Shown here one piece after another: positions 34,109 to 42,402 of a stretch of 64,000 nucleotides of DNA (position 1 is its first letter; each line of letters starts with the position of its first letter). The position numbers and the translations under genes are program-made. Under the pieces are notes generated by a model. That model saw nothing but the letters and a program-made list of their open reading frames with translations. It was not told the origin of the DNA and made no database searches. The stretch is from Phenylobacterium aquaticum (lineage in GTDB: Bacteria > Pseudomonadota > Alphaproteobacteria > Caulobacterales > Caulobacteraceae): assembly GCA_947378305.1 (NCBI GenBank), contig CANCJJ010000008.1, positions 26,987 to 90,986 of the forward strand. The letters are read 5' to 3'.

Positions 34109-36145
34109 ATGAAGCGCGTCTGGATTTCTGCCTGTGCGGCATCTGCCCTCCTCTCTGCGGCCCTGCCGGTCCTGGCGGCCGACACCCTGTCCGCCCCCCG
34201 GATGGGCACCTGGGGATTTGACATGAAGGGCCGTGACCTGGACACGCCCGCCAACCAGGACTTTTTCCGCCACGCGAACGGAACCTACCTCAAGGCCCTG
34301 GACATACCGGCTGACCGGTCGAGCTACGGGGCCTTCGATGCCCTTCGCGAACTGTCCGTAAACCGGATGCGCGCCGTTCTCGAAATGGCCGCCGCGGACA
34401 AGGCAGCCAAGGGCGACAGCCAGGCCATCGGTGCGCTCTATCGCAGCTTCATGGATGAAGCCAAGGTCGAGGCCCTGGGGGCCACGCCCCTGAAGGCGGA
34501 TCTGGCCCGGATTGCAAGCGCCAAGTCACGCACCGATCTCGTCAGAATCATGGGCGAGAACCAGGCCGGTTTCGGTGGGTCGGTCTTTGGTCTGTACATT
34601 TCGGACGATGAAAAGGACCCCCAGAAATACACGGTCTATCTGACCCAGGCCGGGCTCAACCTCCCCGACCGGGACTATTATCTTGAGGCCAAGTTCGCGC
34701 CGCAAAAGGCCAAGTATCAGGCCTATGTCGCCCAGACCCTGCAACTCGCGGGATGGCAGGACCCGACGGGAGCCGCCAAGGCCATTGTCGACTTCGAAAC
34801 CGAGATTGCCCAGGCCTCCTGGAGCCAGGCAGAGCGGCGTGATCGGGACAAGACCTATAACGCCTATGCCACAGCCGATCTCGCGGCCAAGGCTCCGGAT
34901 TTCCCGTGGAAGGTTTTTCTGACGGGTGCCGGCCTGGGCAAGGTCAATCGCCTGGTGGTCAGTGAAGACTCGGCCATTCCAAAGATCGCGAAGATCTATG
35001 CCAAGACCCCCCTTAGCACGCTGAAGGCCTATCAAGCCTTTACCCTGGCCGACCAGGCCAGCCCCTATCTGTCCAAGGCCTTTGATTCCGCCCACTTTGA
35101 CTTTCACGGAAAGACCCTGACCGGCCAGCCCCAGCAGCAACCGCGATGGAAGCGGGGGGTCAATCTGGTGGACCGACAGGTGGGCGAGGCCCTGGGCAAG
35201 CTCTATGTGGCCACCTACTTCCCGCCCGAAAGCAAGGCCAAGATGGAGGCCTTGGTCAATGACATCAAATCCGCCATGAAGGGCCGGATCGAGAACCTGA
35301 CCTGGATGTCCGCCCCAACCAAGGCGAAGGCCCTGGAGAAGCTCTCCAAGTTCAGCGTCATGATTGGCTATCCGGACTCCTGGCGGGATTATTCGGCCCT
35401 GGTGCTCAAGGATAGTGACCTTTACGGCAATGTTCAGCGCGCCAACCGCTTTGAGTGGGATCGGAACCTGGCCCGGATGAATGGGCCGGTCGATCGAATG
35501 GAATGGGGCATGACGCCTGCCACGGTGAACGCCTATTACTCGCCGACCAAGAACGGCATCGTCTTCCCGGCCGCCATCCTGCAACCTCCCTTCTTCGATC
35601 CCGACGGCGACATGGCGATCAATTATGGTGGGATCGGTGGCGTGATTGGGCATGAAATCACCCACGGCTTTGACGACCAAGGCCGGAAGTCTGATGGTGA
35701 TGGTCGTCTTGCCGACTGGTGGACCCCGGAAGATGCCGCCAAGTTCCAGGTCGAGGCTGCCAAGCTGGGCGCGCAATATTCCGCCACAGAAATCCTGCCC
35801 GGTGCCTTCATCAAGGGGGACCTGACCATGGGCGAGAACATTGCCGATCTCGGCGGAATCCTGTTGGCCCTGGACGCCTATCACGTCTCGCTCAAGGGCC
35901 AGCCTGCTCCGGTGCTGGACGGACTGACCGGCGACCAGAGGGTCTTCTTCGGCTGGGCCCAGGTCTGGCGCTCGAAGGTACGCGATGATCGGGCCAGACA
36001 GCTGATTGTCGCCGATCCCCACTCCCCGCCCCTCGCCCGGGTCAATGTCCCCATGCGAAATGTCGAGGCCTTCTATGAGGCCTTCGGCGTGACGCCCGGG
36101 ACGGGAATGTTTGTCGAACCGGCTAAGCGGGTGAAGATTTGGTAG
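34109..36145 (+). CDS. Exported M13-family (neprilysin/PepO) metallopeptidase
   Basis: A 678-residue zinc endopeptidase. Signal peptide MKRVWISACAASALLSAALPVLA is followed by the M13 N-terminal domain (NQDFFRHANGTYLKALDIPADRSSYGAF). The catalytic HEITH is near residue 514 (GVIGHEITHGFDDQGR), and GENIADLGG near 574 provides the third ligand. The C-terminus ends VEPAKRVKIW, close to the canonical end. It probably cleaves peptides in the periplasm. Its 3' end overlaps the convergent flavoprotein gene by 23 bases. Confidence 0.94.
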   Translation: MKRVWISACAASALLSAALPVLAADTLSAPRMGTWGFDMKGRDLDTPANQDFFRHANGTYLKALDIPADRSSYGAFDALRELSVNRMRAVLEMAAADKAAKGDSQAIGALYRSFMDEAKVEALGATPLKADLARIASAKSRTDLVRIMGENQAGFGGSVFGLYISDDEKDPQKYTVYLTQAGLNLPDRDYYLEAKFAPQKAKYQAYVAQTLQLAGWQDPTGAAKAIVDFETEIAQASWSQAERRDRDKTYNAYATADLAAKAPDFPWKVFLTGAGLGKVNRLVVSEDSAIPKIAKIYAKTPLSTLKAYQAFTLADQASPYLSKAFDSAHFDFHGKTLTGQPQQQPRWKRGVNLVDRQVGEALGKLYVATYFPPESKAKMEALVNDIKSAMKGRIENLTWMSAPTKAKALEKLSKFSVMIGYPDSWRDYSALVLKDSDLYGNVQRANRFEWDRNLARMNGPVDRMEWGMTPATVNAYYSPTKNGIVFPAAILQPPFFDPDGDMAINYGGIGGVIGHEITHGFDDQGRKSDGDGRLADWWTPEDAAKFQVEAAKLGAQYSATEILPGAFIKGDLTMGENIADLGGILLALDAYHVSLKGQPAPVLDGLTGDQRVFFGWAQVWRSKVRDDRARQLIVADPHSPPLARVNVPMRNVEAFYEAFGVTPGTGMFVEPAKRVKIW

Positions 36146-37382
36146 GCAAGCCTGCCGGGTTCAGATGCGCCAGAATTGCGCGACCGGCATGTGCGCCGGT
36201 CGCCAGACAGGCCTGGAGCAGGTAGCCCCCCGTCGGGGCCTCCCAGTCCAGCATTTCCCCGACAGCCCAGACGCCCGGACATTTCTGGATCATCAGGCCC
36301 TCATCCAGCTCCTGGAGGGCAAGGCCGCCTGCGGTAGAGATGGCCCGGGACATGTCGGCCGTCCCCGTGAGCCGGACCGGCACGGCCTTGATCAGACTGG
36401 CCAGGGCTTCCGGCACCGATAGGGGAATATTGCCCGCCATTTCCCGGACCAGGGCGGTTTCAAGCGGTGAAAATCCCAGAGCTTTCCTGAGTCGATTGCT
36501 GAGCGACTGGCCAGGGCGTGAGTGGCTAAGCCGGGCACAAATGGCGTCCAGGGGGACATCGGGGCGCAGGTCGATCGTCACGACGGTGTCCTGACCCGCC
36601 TGAAGTGCTGCCCGTAATTGCGGCGACAGGGCGTAGATTGCCCCGCCCTCGATCCCGTCATCAGTGATCATGGCCTCGCCCTTGAGGGTCTGGCCCGCAA
36701 AGCTGAAAGCTATGGCCTTCAGGGGCTGGCCTGCGAAGCGCGACCTGATCTCGTCAGTCCAGGCCACGCCAAACCCGCAGTTCGAGGGCGCAAAGGGGGT
36801 AAGGGTCAGCCCCTTGCCCAGGAGGATTTCCGCCCAGGTGCCGTCTGACCCCAGTCGCCCCCAACTCGCGCCCCCGAGGGCCAGCACGGTTGCGGCGGGC
36901 CTTGCCGTCTCCTGATGTCCGAGAGCATCCTGGAAAACCAGATTGCCATCAGGGTCCCATCCCTGCCAGGTCGATCGGCTTCGAAAGGTCACGCCCTGGA
37001 CCTGAAGCCGGGCCAGCCAGGCACGCAGCAAGGGTGAGGCTTTCAGGGCCCGGGGGAAGATTCGGCCACTCGACCCGCGAAAGACCGGCTGTCCCAGGGC
37101 CTGGGACCAGGCCATGACGGCCTCAGGGGGAAAGCCCTCCAGTATGTCCGACAGAAACCCTTGGGCCGCGCCATAACGGGTTTTGAAAATGGGCAAGATC
37201 TCCGAATGGGTCAGGTTTAGCCCGCCTCGCCCTGCCATCAGGAATTTCCGCGCAAGGCTGGGCATTCGGTCATGCACCGTAACCCGGAGGCCTTGGGAAC
37301 TCAGAACGTCAGCCGCCATCAAGCCAGCCGGGCCTGCACCTATGACGATGACGTCTGAAACTGGAGACAGTGGTTCGACCAT
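36123..37382 (-). CDS. TIGR03862/HI0933-type flavoprotein
   Basis: A 419-residue NAD(P)/FAD-dependent oxidoreductase of the BaiN/HI0933 family. The N-terminal FAD motif is VIGAGPAGLMAADVLSSQG. GGRGGLNLTHSE follows near residue 52, the typical GRCN-type block in the TIGR03862 subfamily. The C-terminal WAVGEMLDWEAPTGGYLLQAC contacts FAD. Reaction and partner are not established for this subgroup. Convergent with and overlapping the M13 gene. Confidence 0.88.
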   Translation of the reverse strand: MVEPLSPVSDVIVIGAGPAGLMAADVLSSQGLRVTVHDRMPSLARKFLMAGRGGLNLTHSEILPIFKTRYGAAQGFLSDILEGFPPEAVMAWSQALGQPVFRGSSGRIFPRALKASPLLRAWLARLQVQGVTFRSRSTWQGWDPDGNLVFQDALGHQETARPAATVLALGGASWGRLGSDGTWAEILLGKGLTLTPFAPSNCGFGVAWTDEIRSRFAGQPLKAIAFSFAGQTLKGEAMITDDGIEGGAIYALSPQLRAALQAGQDTVVTIDLRPDVPLDAICARLSHSRPGQSLSNRLRKALGFSPLETALVREMAGNIPLSVPEALASLIKAVPVRLTGTADMSRAISTAGGLALQELDEGLMIQKCPGVWAVGEMLDWEAPTGGYLLQACLATGAHAGRAILAHLNPAGLPTKSSPA

Positions 37383-37745
37383 ATTGGGGGTTTAACGGCC
37401 GTCAGGGGCACTTGGGAAACCCTTTGTCTCACGCGCGGTCGAGATTACCCCCGATCCAGAATTTACAATTTTGTCAAAAATCAAATTTCGGCAAAAAGAA
37501 ACCCGCCACGACAAGCCATCGCAGCGGGTTCGTTCTGAGCCTGAGCTCAATTTTAGAGGGCGTTTCCTCCCCGAAACGCCGGAAACTGACGAACTTAGGG
37601 CCGTCATGTCTCTCGCAGGACCAAGAAAAAGGCAAAATTGTGCGCGAGTCAATGGAACACAACAGGGTTCCCGCCTCAATTGGCCGATATTGCCCCTAAA
37701 ACCGGGTTCAGATCAATCACAGAACCGTCATAATTGACGAATTTG
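37383..37745. other. Intergenic region downstream of hisG with two hairpins
   Basis: No gene is called in these 363 bases. It contains the hisG-side terminator (37493-37530) and a second strong hairpin GGCGTTTC/GAAACGCC (37559-37580) whose plus-strand loop is CTCCCC. The left end holds the promoter of the flavoprotein gene. The region is AT-richer than its neighbours. Confidence 0.55.
37493..37530 (-). terminator. Rho-independent terminator downstream of hisG
   Basis: On the minus strand AACCCGC (37530-37524) pairs with GCGGGTT (37506-37500), followed by TCTTTTTG. It is 216 bases beyond the hisG stop, leaving a long structured 3' untranslated region. Confidence 0.78.
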
Positions 37746-38699
37746 TCAAATATGGTCCAATCTGTCCTTCAACTGGTCGGAAGAGACACTCACCGTGTCA
37801 AAAACAAAGTCAGGACGCGCCACCGTAACAGGGCCGCGTCCGGCGGCCGTAAGCTTGGCGCTCACCTGAGCGATCTGGTCGGCGGCGACCAGAAGCCCAT
37901 TCGGACGCCGGATTGCCCCTGCCGTCACCAGGGCCTCAACGAGAACCTCATCGTCCGCCGCCGGAGGCCAGATCAAGGTCGCGCTTTCATGCGCCGTCGC
38001 CCGCGCCTCAATGATTCTCAGGAACCGCTCAGCGGCGCCGAACTGCCCCCTGGACCAATCCGCCCGCAGGGAGGCGGCAAATTGCGCCTGGCTCCGCAAT
38101 ATGATTCCGTCGGACAGGATTTTGAGATCATTGGCCTCAAGAGTGGCCCCGGTCGTCGTGATGTCGACGATCAATTCGGCGGCACCCGCTGCCGGTGCGC
38201 CTTCCGTGGCTCCGCCGGATTCGGTGATCCGGTAATCGGCAATGCCATGGCGCGAAAAGAACTGTCGGGTCTGGACAAGGTATTTGGTGGCGACCCGCAT
38301 GCGCCGCCCGGTGGAGACCAGCAGGTCGTGGGCGACATCTTCCAGGTCGGACATGTCTTCAACATCCAGCCAGCTGCGAGGCAAGGCAACCACAAGGTCG
38401 GCCCGGCCAAAACCAAGGGCCCGCAGCAGGAGAACCCGGGAATCAACATCTCCCCCCCGCTCCCTCAACAGGTCTTCGCCCGTAATGCCAAGATGAACCT
38501 CGCCAAGATCAAGCGCCTCGGCAATATCACCAGCCGAGAGAAGCCGAACGCTAATGCCGTCGACGCCCTTGAGGTCCGCGCGATAGCCCCGGGCACCGCC
38601 GGACATGGCCAGGGACAGGCCGCAATCGGCCAGCCAGGCCTCAACCTGTTCCTTAAGTCGCCCCTTGGACGGAATGGCCAGAATCAGGGGTTCCGTCAT
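37746..38699 (-). CDS. hisG: ATP phosphoribosyltransferase catalytic subunit
   Basis: A 317-residue enzyme for the first step of histidine synthesis, condensing ATP with PRPP. Visible blocks are LAIPSKGRLKEQVEAWL, VHLGITGEDLL, VATKYLVQTRQFF, and the PRPP loop ELIVDITTTGATLEAN. The core resembles the short form that needs HisZ, which is encoded just upstream. The protein has roughly 75 extra C-terminal residues that do not obviously form the regulatory ACT-like domain of long HisG. The ATG overlaps the hisZ stop by four bases (ATGA). Confidence 0.93.
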   Translation of the reverse strand: MTEPLILAIPSKGRLKEQVEAWLADCGLSLAMSGGARGYRADLKGVDGISVRLLSAGDIAEALDLGEVHLGITGEDLLRERGGDVDSRVLLLRALGFGRADLVVALPRSWLDVEDMSDLEDVAHDLLVSTGRRMRVATKYLVQTRQFFSRHGIADYRITESGGATEGAPAAGAAELIVDITTTGATLEANDLKILSDGIILRSQAQFAASLRADWSRGQFGAAERFLRIIEARATAHESATLIWPPAADDEVLVEALVTAGAIRRPNGLLVAADQIAQVSAKLTAAGRGPVTVARPDFVFDTVSVSSDQLKDRLDHI

Positions 38700-39835
38700 G
38701 CCACGCCCTCCGAATAAGCCCGATGGGGACGAACCATGCAGCCCACAGCCCGGACATCGCCCGAAGCCCCAAGGCGGGTCGGCAGGCTGTCATAGCGCCC
38801 CCCGACAGCCACGGGTCGGTCTGAGCCCAGCGCCTGAGAGCGGATTTCAAACGTCAGGCCGTCGTAATAGTTGAAGGCTTGGCCCAGATGGGTTGCGAAT
38901 CGGGCACCGGTCAGCGGCACGCCAGCCTTTGCAAGGTGGTCAAGCCGGATGGACCAGGCTTCCAGAGCCTGACTCAAGGATGTCGCCCCCGCCCCCAAAA
39001 GGCCGGATATGCTGGCCAAAGCCTCGGCAGGTTCGGCATTAATGGCGAGAAAGGCCTCCAGGGTCCTGGCCTGGTCAAGGGTCAGGGCGGGGGCCTGAGC
39101 CGCACGGGCCCGGCGAATCAGCCTCTGGGCAACATCCTCGGCGGAGCGACCCCCGACCTGGGAAATTCCAGCCAGGGCCCAGACCTCTTCCAGCATCTTG
39201 CCCGCATCGCCTTCGGCCTGGGCCGCCAATAGCCCCGCCAACCCGCCCTGGGCGGGTGCAGGGTCTGCAGCCTGACCGGCTCTCGCCAGCTCCGCCCGCA
39301 ATTGCCGGGGCCGCGAGGCGCAACGGTGCAGTCGGGCCGACAGTGAAGGATTGAGATCAAGCCCCTCAACGAAGGCGGAAAACAGGGCCACATCACCAAG
39401 CCAGAGCCCGAGATCGTCACGCGTCCCTGCAGAGGCGGCACGCCAGGCCAGACTGATGATCTGGGCATCGACCTCCGGTCGATCCCCCCCTGTGTCGAAC
39501 TGCTCAAGGCCGATTTGCAGGACTTCCTCCGGCCGATCCGAATCGGCCGGGGCCGCACGAAAGACCTTTCCCTCGTAGAAATAGGCCCCAGAGACCCGAC
39601 CCGTCTCCAGATGCGCGCGCGCGACCGCAAGGGTGAAGTCCGGACGCAGGCAGGTCTCCGCCCCCCCCTCGGCCTGCACAACGAACAATCGGGCCCGCAT
39701 GTCCTCACCGGCCAGGTCCAGAAGGACCCCCAGGGGCTGAAGGATCGGCGGATCGATGAGCAAGGCCCCCGTTTCAAGAAACGGCGCGCGAATCCGGGAC
39801 AGGAGCGCGCTTGGGACGGTGGGTTCTGACCGCAT
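38696..39835 (-). CDS. hisZ: ATP phosphoribosyltransferase regulatory subunit
   Basis: A 379-residue HisRS-like paralogue without tRNA-charging function that assembles with HisG and confers histidine feedback control. The class II-like core shows FLETGALLIDPPILQPLG, LRPDFTLAVARAHLE, GAYFYEGKVFRA, EVLQIGLEQF, YYDGLTFEI and a final VAVGGRYDSLPTRLG. It lies between hisS (6-base gap) and hisG (4-base overlap) in a clear operon. Confidence 0.92.
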   Translation of the reverse strand: MRSEPTVPSALLSRIRAPFLETGALLIDPPILQPLGVLLDLAGEDMRARLFVVQAEGGAETCLRPDFTLAVARAHLETGRVSGAYFYEGKVFRAAPADSDRPEEVLQIGLEQFDTGGDRPEVDAQIISLAWRAASAGTRDDLGLWLGDVALFSAFVEGLDLNPSLSARLHRCASRPRQLRAELARAGQAADPAPAQGGLAGLLAAQAEGDAGKMLEEVWALAGISQVGGRSAEDVAQRLIRRARAAQAPALTLDQARTLEAFLAINAEPAEALASISGLLGAGATSLSQALEAWSIRLDHLAKAGVPLTGARFATHLGQAFNYYDGLTFEIRSQALGSDRPVAVGGRYDSLPTRLGASGDVRAVGCMVRPHRAYSEGVA

Positions 39836-39841
39836 CTGGAC

Positions 39842-41308
39842 TCAGGCCTCCAGAATTCGGCGTAGGGCCGGGATAAGCTCGGCGCGGGGAAGGGTCTGCT
39901 GTCCGGGTCGCTCCGCCCGCCAGGCGGCGTTATCCGTGACCCCGGTCGACAAGGCCCGACCCAAGTCGAGATCCTTGATGGTCACTGTCCCGGCCAAAAT
40001 CTCGTCGCCGCCCAGGATGATGGCGGCGGGGGACAGGCGACGATCGGCGTATTTCATTTGCGCCTTCATGCCGGAGCTTCCGAGATAGACCTCAGCGGCA
40101 ATGCCCGCAGCCCGGAGTTCGGCGACGAGGGCGAAATAGGCGGGCATGTCATCGGGACTAAAGACAATAACGACCACCGGCCCCCGGGTCTGACGACCGA
40201 GATCCTGGCCCGCCGCGCGCAGGGCCGAAGCCAGTCGCGACACGCCAAAGGAAAAACCCGTTGCAGGAACGGGTTCGCCGGTAAACCGTGCCACAAGGTC
40301 ATCATAGCGACCCCCGCCCCCAACTGATCCGAACCGGATGGGCTGGCCCTTTTCATCCAGGCTCCGCAGGAGGAGCTCGGCCTCGAACACGGCACCTGTG
40401 TAATATTCCAGGCCCCGCACGACGGAGGGATCAAAAATCGCCTGATCGGCACCGACCCCGAGCCCGGTAAGGGCCTGATCTATGCGGGACAGCTCGGCCA
40501 GGCCTTCATCGCCCTCCGCCGATCCACCGATCACATTGGCCAGAAGGTCCAGGGTTTCAGTCCGGTCTGCGCGACCCGCCGCAGTGAAGGCCAGGACGGC
40601 GTCTGCTGCCGACGTGCTCAGGCCCGCCCCCTTGGTAAAGGCCCCGGACTCGTCCTTCCGACCCTCCCCCAGCAAATACCGAACCCCGTCGGGTCCAAGC
40701 CGGTCGAGCTTGTCGACGGCCCGGAGAACCGCCAGCTTCTGGCCCTCAGTGGTCACACCGGCCCTGACCAGCAAGCCGTTCAGCAATTTGCGGTTGTTGA
40801 TCTTTAAAACATAGTCTCCCTGGGCAAGACCCGCTGCCCCGAGCCCCTCGGCGGCCATGGCGATGATTTCGGCATCCGCCTCGGGCCGGGCGGAACCCAC
40901 AGTGTCCGCATCACACTGGGTGAATTCACGGAACCGCCCGGGTCCTGGCTTTTCGTTCCGCCAAACCGTTCCGAAGGCATAGCGGCGGAAGGGCTTGGGC
41001 AGGGTCTCCCAGGACTGGGCCACGAACCGCGCCAGGGGGGCGGTCAGGTCATAGCGAAGGGCCATCCACTGCTCATCATCATCTTGCAGCGCGAAAACAC
41101 CCTCATTGGGACGATCGGCATCCGGCAAAAACTTGCCCAGGGCGTCGGCATATTCAAGCGCCCCGGTATCAAAGGCCTCAAAGCCATAGCGCTCATAGAC
41201 CGCCGAGACCCGGGACAGGATTTCCCGTTCCGCGGCAAGGTCGCGGGCGCGATGATCCACAAAGCCACGCGGGGCGCGAGCGAGGGGTCGGGAAATGTCG
41301 TCGGTCAT
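39842..41308 (-). CDS. hisS: Histidyl-tRNA synthetase
   Basis: A 488-residue class II synthetase for tRNA-His. Motif 2 is RRYAFGTVWRNEKPGPGRFREFTQCDADTVG in part, the HisA block is GLEYYTGAVFEAEL, and motif 3 is ATGFSFGVSRL. An anticodon-binding domain follows. The start at 41308 (MTDDISRPLAR) is preferred because AGGGA lies eight bases upstream; an earlier frame start at 41350 lies inside the leader structure. It heads the hisS-hisZ-hisG operon, linking charging and synthesis of histidine. Confidence 0.95.
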   Translation of the reverse strand: MTDDISRPLARAPRGFVDHRARDLAAEREILSRVSAVYERYGFEAFDTGALEYADALGKFLPDADRPNEGVFALQDDDEQWMALRYDLTAPLARFVAQSWETLPKPFRRYAFGTVWRNEKPGPGRFREFTQCDADTVGSARPEADAEIIAMAAEGLGAAGLAQGDYVLKINNRKLLNGLLVRAGVTTEGQKLAVLRAVDKLDRLGPDGVRYLLGEGRKDESGAFTKGAGLSTSAADAVLAFTAAGRADRTETLDLLANVIGGSAEGDEGLAELSRIDQALTGLGVGADQAIFDPSVVRGLEYYTGAVFEAELLLRSLDEKGQPIRFGSVGGGGRYDDLVARFTGEPVPATGFSFGVSRLASALRAAGQDLGRQTRGPVVVIVFSPDDMPAYFALVAELRAAGIAAEVYLGSSGMKAQMKYADRRLSPAAIILGGDEILAGTVTIKDLDLGRALSTGVTDNAAWRAERPGQQTLPRAELIPALRRILEA

Positions 41309-41380
41309 GGGGATTATCCCTGAAGGTCTATCAAGGGATGGAACCGACAACCGGCCCCATCCGCGTTAAGCGGGGCCGGT
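41309..41380 (-). promoter_or_regulatory. hisS leader with alternative hairpins
   Basis: Hairpin 1 is a perfect 9-bp stem, ACCGGCCCC (41350-41358) with GGGGCCGGT (41372-41380), ending 41 bases before the ATG. Hairpin 2 pairs ATCCCT (41316-41321) with AGGGAT (41334-41339) and sequesters the hisS Shine-Dalgarno. CCATCC (41357-41362) in hairpin 1 is complementary to GGATGG (41336-41341), which overlaps hairpin 2, so the two folds compete. This resembles a translational switch; no ligand is known. Confidence 0.45.
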
Positions 41381-41521
41381 ACCTGGACTGTCGGCTTAAG
41401 CCACACAATCCCGGCCGATCCCGCTCAGGCAGGTCGGATGGTGAAGGCCGTGATGGATCAAGCCAAGGTTCATGGTCCGGCCCCTTACACCAAAAGCCTG
41501 GCCAAGGCCAACCCACTTCGA

Positions 41522-42391
41522 TCAGACGGGCGTGATACCGCCGGTCAGGTCGGGGGTCTGATAATCCATGCCGGCCAGGGCCTGGCTGCCGTCGGCTGCA
41601 TCAAAGCCGGCCATGATCCGCTCGAACCTTTGTTGCACGGCGCCGCGCATATCCGGATGGGTAAAGATATAGGACTCACCCGCCAGCACAGCTTCCAGCA
41701 CCCGGCGACCGACCCGTTCCGGATCGATCCCGCTATCGACCAGATTACCTGCGACAATCGGATTGATGACGGGTCCGCCAAACCGGGCCTGACGCGCCCG
41801 TCCGGACTGGTTGATCTTCGTCCGCACAAAGCCCGGGCAAAGGACGGACACCTGGATATTTTCAGGGGCCAGCTGACCGGCCCAGCCCTCCGACATGGCC
41901 ACGACCGCAAACTTGGTCGCTGTATAGGGCTCCATGCCCGGGGGCGACACCATGCCGGCCATGGAGGCCGTATTGACGAAACAGCCGCCCTCGCCATGAC
42001 TGCGGATCAGGGGCAGGAAGGTTTCCATGCCATAGACCACGCCCAACAGGTTCACAGACACGATCCAGTCCCAGTCTGCAGGGGCTACCTGGTCGATCGC
42101 GCCCCCTGCTCCCACACCGGCATTATTGCAAACCAGGTGCACCTTGCCGAAGGTGGCAATGGTTTCGGCGGCAGCGTGCTGAAGGGCCGCACGGTCAGAG
42201 ACATCGCAAATGACACCGCCAACCTTGATCTGACGGGCTTCGAGGTCTGCCACAGCAGCGGCCAGCGGGGCCTCTTCAATATCCGCCAGCATGACCTGCA
42301 TGCCCGCCTCGCCAAAGGCGTGCGCCATGGCCAGACCCAGGCCACTGGCCCCACCGGTGATGAAGGCTGTCTTGCCCTTTACGTCGTCCAT
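41522..42391 (-). CDS. Short-chain dehydrogenase/reductase (SDR)
   Basis: A 289-residue classical SDR. The NAD(P)-binding motif is ITGGASGLGLAMAHAFGEAG, with Asp in LADIEE suggesting NAD(H) preference. The structural motif is CNNAGVG. The catalytic Ser is in NTASMAG, and the Tyr-Lys pair is PYTATKFA. No signal peptide is seen. It follows pgi on the same strand by 11 bases and may be co-transcribed. The substrate is not predictable from sequence. Confidence 0.92.
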   Translation of the reverse strand: MDDVKGKTAFITGGASGLGLAMAHAFGEAGMQVMLADIEEAPLAAAVADLEARQIKVGGVICDVSDRAALQHAAAETIATFGKVHLVCNNAGVGAGGAIDQVAPADWDWIVSVNLLGVVYGMETFLPLIRSHGEGGCFVNTASMAGMVSPPGMEPYTATKFAVVAMSEGWAGQLAPENIQVSVLCPGFVRTKINQSGRARQARFGGPVINPIVAGNLVDSGIDPERVGRRVLEAVLAGESYIFTHPDMRGAVQQRFERIMAGFDAADGSQALAGMDYQTPDLTGGITPV

Positions 42392-42402
42392 TTGTCTTCC
42401 CC

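Noticed and set aside
34526..36022. A 498-codon frame antisense to the M13 peptidase
   Set aside because: No recognisable domain; the plus strand has a signal peptide and full M13 motifs.
41309..41380. A T-box riboswitch before hisS
   Set aside because: T-boxes are largely confined to Gram-positive and a few other bacteria, and the conserved T-box sequence is absent.
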